DNA of 8,149 nt from a bacterium. Its GTDB lineage: Bacteria; Cyanobacteriota; Sericytochromatia; S15B-MN24; VGJW01. Position numbers and translations under genes: made by a program. This document shows positions 1 through 4,441 of this stretch, piece after piece. The DNA is taken from positions 1-8,149 of the forward strand of contig JAJYIO010000090.1 of assembly GCA_021790035.1 (NCBI GenBank), written 5' to 3'. The notes under the pieces were generated by a model, which did not search any database, was not told where the DNA came from, and was given only the letters and a program-made list of their open reading frames with translations. Position 1 is the stretch's first letter. Each line of letters starts with the position of its first letter.

Positions 1-4
1 CTCA

Positions 5-87
5 CGTACTGTTCAAGTACGCTGCGTCCCTCGGGCCTTGTGCGCCTCGCATCCGGACCGATCTGCTCGGTCTCGCTACGCGAGCCG
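5..87. repeat. Cluster of short perfect inverted repeats
   Basis: Three hairpins lie close together. CGTACT (5-10) pairs with AGTACG (16-21) around a 5-base loop. GACCGA (56-61) pairs with TCGGTC (67-72) around a 5-base loop. CTCGC (72-76) pairs with GCGAG (80-84) around TAC, and CGG (68-70) and CCG (85-87) extend that stem past a one-base bulge. The last two hairpins share bases 68-72, so they exclude each other. This density fits a structured transcript or a palindromic intergenic repeat cut by the window edge. The pairing is read directly from the sequence; the identity is unknown. Confidence 0.45.
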
Positions 88-128
88 TGAATAATCCAGG
101 CTAGACCAGCTTTCAGTTGACTTGAACC

Positions 129-140
129 CGGGCGCGCCCG
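129..140. repeat. 12-bp perfect palindrome
   Basis: CGGGCGCGCCCG reads the same on both strands. It lies about 85 bases downstream of the rpsT stop in rpsT orientation. It could fold as a 4-bp hairpin with a CGCG loop or be a protein-binding site. Chance occurrence in GC-rich DNA cannot be excluded. Confidence 0.35.
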
Positions 141-204
141 CAAGAACGCGAGGTCGAAGCGTACTTTCGTGCGTGAGGCGAGGGGCGCGGACCTAAGCCG
201 GGGT

Positions 205-225
205 CAGGTCGACCTGAAACAGGTC
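205..225. repeat. Palindrome and overlapping hairpin at the rpsT stop
   Basis: The hexamer CAGGTC and its complement occur three times in a row: CAGGTC at 205-210, GACCTG at 211-216 and CAGGTC at 220-225. The first two make a perfect 12-bp palindrome. The last two make a 6-bp stem with an AAA loop (TTT on the rpsT strand) that touches the rpsT stop codon (225-227). The two structures compete for 211-216. In the rpsT mRNA this would be a 3'-end hairpin, which could help termination or protect the transcript, although no U-run follows. Confidence 0.45.
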
Positions 226-503
226 TAGAGGGAAACTCCCTTGGCCGCCAGGGCCTTGACCAGACGTGACTTGCGACGCGCTGCGGTGTTGGGGTGGATG
301 ATCCCCTTGTGCGCAGCCCGATCGATCGTTCTGATCGCCTTCTTGAGGAGCTCGACGGTCTTGGCCGAGTCCTCGCCAGCGCCGGCGGCCTCGACGACAC
401 GCTTGAACCGCGTCTTGACTTCGGACTTGCCCGCAACGTTGCGCAGACGGTTGCGCTCGGCGATCTCGGTGCGCTTGATTCCCGACTTGATGCGCTTGGC
501 CAA
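225..503 (-). CDS. rpsT: 30S ribosomal protein S20
   Basis: S20 is a primary 16S rRNA-binding protein of the small subunit, needed early in 30S assembly. The product is 92 residues, within the usual range for the family, rich in Lys and Arg, and predicted to be mostly helical. Family blocks are visible: an IKRTEIAERNRLRN stretch at about residues 9-22 and the C-terminal HPNTAARRKSRL block at 70-81. The start is taken as TTG at 503. It gives an MAKRIKSG N-terminus and lies 9 bases after a GGAGG ribosome site (513-517). No ATG or GTG suits the conserved N-terminus, and the frame upstream reads through into unrelated antisense sequence. E. coli rpsT also starts with UUG, where the codon takes part in autogenous control. 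The gene lies 98 bases after the preceding minus-strand gene and has its own likely promoter. Confidence 0.95.
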   Translation of the reverse strand: MAKRIKSGIKRTEIAERNRLRNVAGKSEVKTRFKRVVEAAGAGEDSAKTVELLKKAIRTIDRAAHKGIIHPNTAARRKSRLVKALAAKGVSL

Positions 504-512
504 GAGAAAAAA

Positions 513-517
513 CCTCC
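513..517 (-). promoter_or_regulatory. Ribosome binding site of rpsT
   Basis: On the minus strand this is GGAGG, followed by the 9-base T-rich spacer TTTTTTCTC and then TTG. This strong site is what fixes the TTG start of S20. Confidence 0.85.
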
Positions 518-542
518 AGAAAACAGCCTCAAAAGAGACACC

Positions 543-571
543 AGTATAGCACGGATCCCTGCCTGCGCCAG
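543..571 (-). promoter_or_regulatory. Likely rpsT promoter
   Basis: On the minus strand, TATACT (543-548) is a good -10 element, differing from TATAAT at one position. About 17 bases upstream lies CTGGCG (566-571), a weak -35 matching TTGACA at three of six positions. Transcription would start near 536, giving a leader of about 30 bases that carries the GGAGG site. The promoter sits in the gap after the large minus-strand gene, so rpsT need not depend on read-through from it. Confidence 0.6.
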
Positions 572-582
572 CCTGTCTGGCG
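566..582. repeat. Inverted repeat overlapping the rpsT -35 region
   Basis: CGCCAG (566-571) and CTGGCG (577-582) form a perfect 6-bp inverted repeat around 5 bases. It lies just after the stop of the 753-residue gene (602-604) in its direction of transcription and covers the weak -35 of rpsT. It may be a U-less terminator hairpin for the upstream gene or an operator controlling rpsT. The sequence does not decide which. Confidence 0.4.
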
Positions 583-601
583 TGCGAGAAGGCCGTTGCC
601 G

Positions 602-2863
602 CTATCGGTTCGAGCCGACCGCGGCCAGGAACTGGCGCGCCGAGGCGGCGAACTCGCCCTGCGGCGCCAGGGTGAGGTATCTCGAAAACTGCTGCGCAGC
701 CAGCGTTCTCTGCCCGGACAGGGTCTCGATGCGGCCCAGATAATAGTGGGGCAGCGCGAGGGTGGGATCGCTGTCGGCGGCTCCCGAGAACTCGGCGGCG
801 GCCTCGGCGAGGTCTCCCTGCTGGAAGTAGGCCTCCCCCAGCTCCGAGCGGAAGACCGCCTCGGAGCGGCGGACCGAGGAGGCCAGCGGGCGTCGCTGGC
901 TGTTGAGGCCGGAACGAGCCATCCCGGCCGCAGGGCTCACCACGGTAACGCCGCCCCCCTGGATGCGCACCGGAGTCCCCGGCCTCAGGGCAGGGACGAG
1001 GCGATGTCCGGGAATCTGGCCCGGCGCGAGCGGGGGGGGCGCGCCCGCGGGGGAAGATCCGGCGATCGTCCCGCCGAGATAGTCGCCGGGGCCCGGCTGG
1101 ATCGCGGCCCCTTCGCGCAGGCTGGTTCGGCTGCCGGTGAACCCGGTGGCCACGGGCTTCGCCGCCGATTGCCAGGTTCCCCCGATCGTACCCGGTGGTG
1201 GCGTGCCAGGACCTGGCCATGCTCCGGGTACCTGCGGGATGGGGCCGGTTGCAGGCCCACCCGGCCAGGGGCCGGACTCTACCGAACCAGGGGGCATCAA
1301 GCTGGCATGCATCGCCCCGATCCGCCCGGCGGCGAGATCGGCGGGACCTTGCCCCGGGATCGCCAGCGGGGACACCGGCTGCACGGTCAAGGGACCGGTT
1401 GCCGGGCGGCTCTGGGACACCTGGGTCACGGCCTGGCGAGTTCCCACGTAGACCGGCGGGGTGGGCTCCGGCACCGGAAAGAAGACATCGAACCAGCCGT
1501 AATCCGCACCGTGGAGGCGAGCCCCGTACGAGATCGCATAGGCCAAGGCCACGGCCGCCAGGACCGCAAAGGAAATCGCCCGGCGGTCCAGAAGCGGGCG
1601 CCGTGGGGTGACGTCCGGCGTCGCCAGGGGGATCTCGGCGGGCCTGGGCGCCAGCGGTCCGAGCGGGGCCTCGGCGAGCTGCCGGTATCGATCGGCCTGC
1701 TGACCCAGTGCTCGGGCGGCTTGGGGAGGAGAGAGGAGGCGGTGTACGAGCATCAGGTCCGCCAGGGGCAGAGGCTGATCGACCTGCCATGCCAGCGCCT
1801 TTCCCAGGGTGGCGCGATCGAGGCCCTGCTCGACGAGGATGGCGCCGATGCGCACCTGCCGGCTGGCCAGGAGCCGCTGGAGGTTCTGTCGGTATGTTTG
1901 AGCGCGAGTGAGGTGCGCTGCCAGTAGCTTGTGGGCCTCCACCAGCCGAAGTTGTGGCTGGGGTCCGGCAAGCTGGGCCGTCATCCAGTCCGAGCGGGAG
2001 ACACACCCCCACCGGATCAGGACCTCCCCGAGGGCGTCAGCCTCGGCCAGGGGCGTCACGACCGGCCTCTGGGCCGCGGCCACCCTGGCGATCGCCGATG
2101 GCGGGGCATCGAGGAGCTGGCCGAGGGGATGAGTGACCGCCTCGTCTGCCTGGGCGGCCAGCGCCTGCTTGAGCTGGCCCTGCGTGATCGCGTGGGCCGA
2201 AAGCAAGCGCATGCCGAGCCGGTCGTCGAAGGGTCGGCTGGACGGCCCAGGCAGCCTGGGCTTTCCCACGATGGCTTCGAGCCACATTGGCAGCGGCGCC
2301 GAGCCCAGGCGGTAGAGGGCCGCCTCGAGAGCCTCCTCCGGTCGAGCCTGTTCGAACGCCCTCGCCAGCTGGTCGGAAGACAACAGGTCGTGAGCGACGA
2401 GCAGTTCGGCGTCCGCCAGGAGACCCGGTCCCGGCGGACCGATCGCCCTTGCCACGGCGTCCCAGGGGGCCGGCGGACCGCCGTCCACGGAGAAGGCGGC
2501 GGCCAGTGCGGTCGCCCCTTCCTGGAGCGGGGCCAGGCGTTCGGGCCGGAACGCGGGCGACTCGCCCGCCAGGGTCGGATCGCCCAGCGCGAGCCAGGAA
2601 GACACCGGAATCCGGCGTCCGGGGGCAAGCCGGATGAACAGGCCGGCGCCCGTGAGCTCGTACCGATCGTCCCCGATGGCAAAGTCGAGACGATGGTTGC
2701 CGCTCTGGCACCAGGTCAGGGCAGCCCGGTAATCGATGGGCGGGGGCACGATCGCCTCGACCTGGATGTCCGGGACGGGCAGTTCGGGGGGCGCTTCCCT
2801 CGTCCGGATGGCCCGGGCCAGCGCCGCGACCCGGTCGCGTGCGAGATCGAGGAGACTGGCCAT
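602..2863 (-). CDS. Membrane-anchored protein with MshEN/GspE-N-like repeats and C-terminal TPRs
   Basis: I do not recognise this 753-residue protein as a named family; its architecture is readable. Residues about 149-389 carry repeated motifs of the type RLGxxL...L..AL..Q: RLGMRLLS...Q at 215-238, LGEVLIRWG at 278-299, RIGAILVEQG...Q at 338-360 and LADLML...Q at 367-389, with weaker copies near 149-172 and 246-265. This pattern is that of MshEN and GspE/PilB N-terminal domains, which in some proteins bind cyclic di-GMP. No Walker A motif or secretion ATPase domain follows. One membrane segment lies at about 429-448, preceded by a basic RRPLLDRR stretch, which predicts cytoplasmic N- and extracytoplasmic C-termini. 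A Pro/Gly-rich linker (about 465-665) leads to two TPR units at about 666-748. The ATG at 2863 is chosen because the longer frame (to 3010) would overlap the divergent gene; a weak AAAGG lies 4 bases upstream. There is no signal peptide. Confidence 0.8.
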   Translation of the reverse strand: MASLLDLARDRVAALARAIRTREAPPELPVPDIQVEAIVPPPIDYRAALTWCQSGNHRLDFAIGDDRYELTGAGLFIRLAPGRRIPVSSWLALGDPTLAGESPAFRPERLAPLQEGATALAAAFSVDGGPPAPWDAVARAIGPPGPGLLADAELLVAHDLLSSDQLARAFEQARPEEALEAALYRLGSAPLPMWLEAIVGKPRLPGPSSRPFDDRLGMRLLSAHAITQGQLKQALAAQADEAVTHPLGQLLDAPPSAIARVAAAQRPVVTPLAEADALGEVLIRWGCVSRSDWMTAQLAGPQPQLRLVEAHKLLAAHLTRAQTYRQNLQRLLASRQVRIGAILVEQGLDRATLGKALAWQVDQPLPLADLMLVHRLLSPPQAARALGQQADRYRQLAEAPLGPLAPRPAEIPLATPDVTPRRPLLDRRAISFAVLAAVALAYAISYGARLHGADYGWFDVFFPVPEPTPPVYVGTRQAVTQVSQSRPATGPLTVQPVSPLAIPGQGPADLAAGRIGAMHASLMPPGSVESGPWPGGPATGPIPQVPGAWPGPGTPPPGTIGGTWQSAAKPVATGFTGSRTSLREGAAIQPGPGDYLGGTIAGSSPAGAPPPLAPGQIPGHRLVPALRPGTPVRIQGGGVTVVSPAAGMARSGLNSQRRPLASSVRRSEAVFRSELGEAYFQQGDLAEAAAEFSGAADSDPTLALPHYYLGRIETLSGQRTLAAQQFSRYLTLAPQGEFAASARQFLAAVGSNR

Positions 2864-2950
2864 GCGGCCTTTGTACCCCGAGGCCGTGCCGGAGGCGACG
2901 CGGGTCGAGGAAGCGATGGAAGTCGCGCCGCTGGTGTATAAGATCCTCGA
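2864..2950. promoter_or_regulatory. Compact divergent promoter region
   Basis: These 87 bases separate two divergent genes and must hold both promoters unless one lies inside a gene. TGTATAAGAT at 2935-2944 offers overlapping -10 elements on both strands. On the plus strand these are TATAAG (2937-2942) or TAAGAT (2939-2944), placing the start at about 2949-2951. On the minus strand it is TATACA (2935-2940), giving a leader of roughly 65 bases. I see no good -35 for either direction. A near-symmetric -10 serving both strands is a known form of bidirectional bacterial promoter. The exact elements are inferred. Confidence 0.5.
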
Positions 2951-4315
2951 ATGGACGCCATCGAACAGGCCTATCAGGACGGTGTGGCGCGGTTCGGTCA
3001 GGGGGACCACGAGGCCGCGTTGGCCCTGTTGTCGCAGATCCCGAAGACCAACCAGCGCCTCTATGCCCTGGCGCTTTCATACATCGGCCGGATCCAGACC
3101 CTGCGCGGCGAACATGACAACTCGGAGAAATCCCTGCGTCGGTCTCTCTCGCTGCAGACCAAGATCGACCCCCAGACGCTCTACTTTCTGGGGGAGTGCT
3201 ACTTCTACCAGCGCAAGTGGGACGACGCCGAGAAGTTGCTGCGGGAGTGCGTCGTCCGCGAACCGAAGTACACCGACGCCTACATACGGCTGGGAATGGT
3301 CCTCAAGGAGCAGCGACGCGTCCCGGAGGCGACGCGGGCTTTCGAGATGGCGATCGTCAACGATCAGAAGGCGGTCGTGGCGCGCTACCAGCTAGCGCAG
3401 ATCTGCGTCGAGGGCGAGGATTACAAGCGGGCCCTGAGCCAGCTCCACGTGGTCAAGGAGCTGGCCAATAACTACGCGCCGGCGTTCGTGCTGCAGGGGG
3501 ACATCTTCCAGCGCATCGGCGACCACCGCCAGTCGATCGTCGAGTACGTCAAGGTCGTGCAGATGGGCAAGGCGGATGCCGGCCTCTACTGGCGTCTGGG
3601 CCGCTCGTTCATGGCGATCAAGGATCGCAAGCAGGCGCTCAAGGCCTTCGAGGAGGCGCTGCGACTCGATCCGCGGATGTGGCCGGCGTGCTTCTACTCG
3701 GCGCAGCTTCGGGAGGAACTGCAGCACTATCCCAAGGCGGTGGCGCATTACAAGGCCTTGCTCGAGGTTGATGAGTACCGTGCCATCGCCCGCGAGGCGA
3801 TCGCACGCCTCACCCAGCAGGTGGGCGCCAGCAATTTGTCGGCGTCTGGCCCCGATCCTCTGGGCGATGTCAAGACCTTCGAACCGCCGCCGGTCACTAC
3901 GAAGGTCGCCGCCACGCATTCCCTCGAGGCGGTGCAGCGCCAGCTGACCAGCGAGATTGGCCCCAGCCGCACGGCGCCACTGAAGCCCGCCAACGACCGG
4001 CCAGCCTGGGTGGACGATGCGCCGATCGAGGACGATCCGGTCGATACCGTGGCGCCGGTCCAGCACGGCGGCCAGACGCAGTATTCAGGCCCCGACGTCG
4101 TGGAGCAGGTCTCGTCGGCCCTGCGGTCCGGGGCGATCGGCGAGGTCGTGAGCGTCTTGCGCAACAGCTCGATGGAGGAGATCGCTGGCTCGGTCCGCAG
4201 TCGCATCGAGAGCCACCTCGATCCGCTTCTCAAGCAGGTCAAGATTCCCAAGATGTCCAACCTTGCGCCCTCGGTCAAGGACGTCCTGGCCAAGCTGCCC
4301 AAGAAGAAGCCCTGA
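2951..4315 (+). CDS. Cytosolic TPR-repeat protein
   Basis: This is a 454-residue protein without signal peptide or membrane segment. Residues about 5-275 form around eight tetratricopeptide-like units; the clearest are at 74-104, 107-138, 175-206 and 209-240, the last ending in ALKAFEEALRLDP. TPR arrays are protein-binding scaffolds, so a partner-docking role is likely, but the partner is not shown. Residues about 290-380 are a polar, Pro-rich, probably disordered linker. Residues 381-454 hold helices and a basic KLPKKKP tail. The ATG at 2951 is the first possible start because an in-frame TAA lies at 2939-2941. No Shine-Dalgarno sequence precedes it and the candidate -10 is 6-8 bases away, suggesting a leaderless mRNA. 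A GTG at 2984 with AGGA (2976-2979) upstream is an alternative start that would cut into the first repeat. dnaE begins 126 bases downstream. The divergent neighbour also ends in TPRs. Confidence 0.85.
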   Translation: MDAIEQAYQDGVARFGQGDHEAALALLSQIPKTNQRLYALALSYIGRIQTLRGEHDNSEKSLRRSLSLQTKIDPQTLYFLGECYFYQRKWDDAEKLLRECVVREPKYTDAYIRLGMVLKEQRRVPEATRAFEMAIVNDQKAVVARYQLAQICVEGEDYKRALSQLHVVKELANNYAPAFVLQGDIFQRIGDHRQSIVEYVKVVQMGKADAGLYWRLGRSFMAIKDRKQALKAFEEALRLDPRMWPACFYSAQLREELQHYPKAVAHYKALLEVDEYRAIAREAIARLTQQVGASNLSASGPDPLGDVKTFEPPPVTTKVAATHSLEAVQRQLTSEIGPSRTAPLKPANDRPAWVDDAPIEDDPVDTVAPVQHGGQTQYSGPDVVEQVSSALRSGAIGEVVSVLRNSSMEEIAGSVRSRIESHLDPLLKQVKIPKMSNLAPSVKDVLAKLPKKKP

Positions 4316-4325
4316 GTTCGACCCT

Positions 4326-4391
4326 GGTTGTCCACCGGGTTCTCCACCAAGTGTGGGGGAATTTCCCCTGGAGCGACCAGAGTTTTCCAGT
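4326..4391 (+). promoter_or_regulatory. DnaA-box-like motifs upstream of dnaE
   Basis: Two near-identical 11-base units, GGTTGTCCACC (4326-4336) and GGTTCTCCACC (4338-4348), are tandem with a 12-base period and differ at one base. Within them TTGTCCACC (4328-4336) and TTCTCCACC (4340-4348) each match the DnaA box TTATCCACA at seven of nine positions. TTTTCCAGT (4383-4391) matches the TTTTCCACA form at seven of nine. They could let DnaA regulate dnaE. None is a perfect box and no AT-rich unwinding region is present, so this is not an origin. Confidence 0.3.
4356..4368. repeat. GGGGAA/TTCCCC palindrome in the dnaE leader
   Basis: GGGGAA and TTCCCC flank a single central T, a perfect 13-base odd palindrome. 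It lies between the DnaA-box-like motifs and the dnaE start. It is a good shape for a dimeric regulator operator and could also fold as a 4-bp hairpin. No regulator is identified. Confidence 0.4.
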
Positions 4392-4419
4392 TCCCTGTCG
4401 TGCCGCCGGCCGGTACGAT
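4391..4419 (+). promoter_or_regulatory. Weak candidate dnaE promoter
   Basis: TTCCCT (4391-4396) and TACGAT (4414-4419) are spaced by 17 bases and match TTGACA and TATAAT at three and four positions. The start would fall near 4426, just ahead of the GGAGGT ribosome site. The match is weak. dnaE may instead be read through from the TPR gene, since no terminator is evident between them. Confidence 0.25.
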
Positions 4420-4428
4420 GAGGGGGAC

Positions 4429-4434
4429 GGAGGT
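4429..4434 (+). promoter_or_regulatory. Ribosome binding site of dnaE
   Basis: GGAGGT lies 7 bases before the TTG at 4442. It decides the start: the TTG at 4328 lacks such a site, and the ATG at 4418 lies upstream of this sequence. Confidence 0.8.
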
Positions 4435-4441
4435 CGCAGCC

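Larger units (their letters stand above)
1..224. other. Non-coding region downstream of rpsT
   Basis: No gene is supported here. The stretch lies beyond the rpsT stop and contains several perfect short inverted repeats, listed separately. On the minus strand one frame stays open from about position 210 to the window edge without a stop. It has no convincing start or ribosome site and its translation does not resemble a family I know. No T-rich run follows any hairpin on the minus strand, so I cannot name a classical intrinsic terminator for rpsT. The region could hold a dispersed repeat, an unrecognised RNA or part of a gene lying mostly to the left of the window. Confidence 0.5.

Noticed and set aside
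1..224. Possible tRNA, from a GGTTCAAGTC-like T-loop on the minus strand near 113-130
   Set aside because: The flanking bases do not form a 5-bp T-stem and no anticodon or acceptor stem can be drawn.
504..2012. Long minus-strand extension of the rpsT frame giving a 595-residue product
   Set aside because: Only the last 92 residues are S20. The rest overlaps the 753-residue gene out of frame, is Arg/Pro/Gly-rich and has no recognisable domain.
596..2941. Long plus-strand open frames (443 and 336 residues) opposite the 753-residue gene
   Set aside because: They are antisense by-products of GC-rich codon use, without ribosome sites or recognisable domains, while the minus strand shows clear repeats, a membrane helix and TPRs.
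2864..3010. Upstream extension of the 753-residue protein to an ATG at 3010
   Set aside because: It would overlap the start of the divergent TPR gene by 60 bases and adds 49 residues without a clear domain; the ATG at 2863 fits better.
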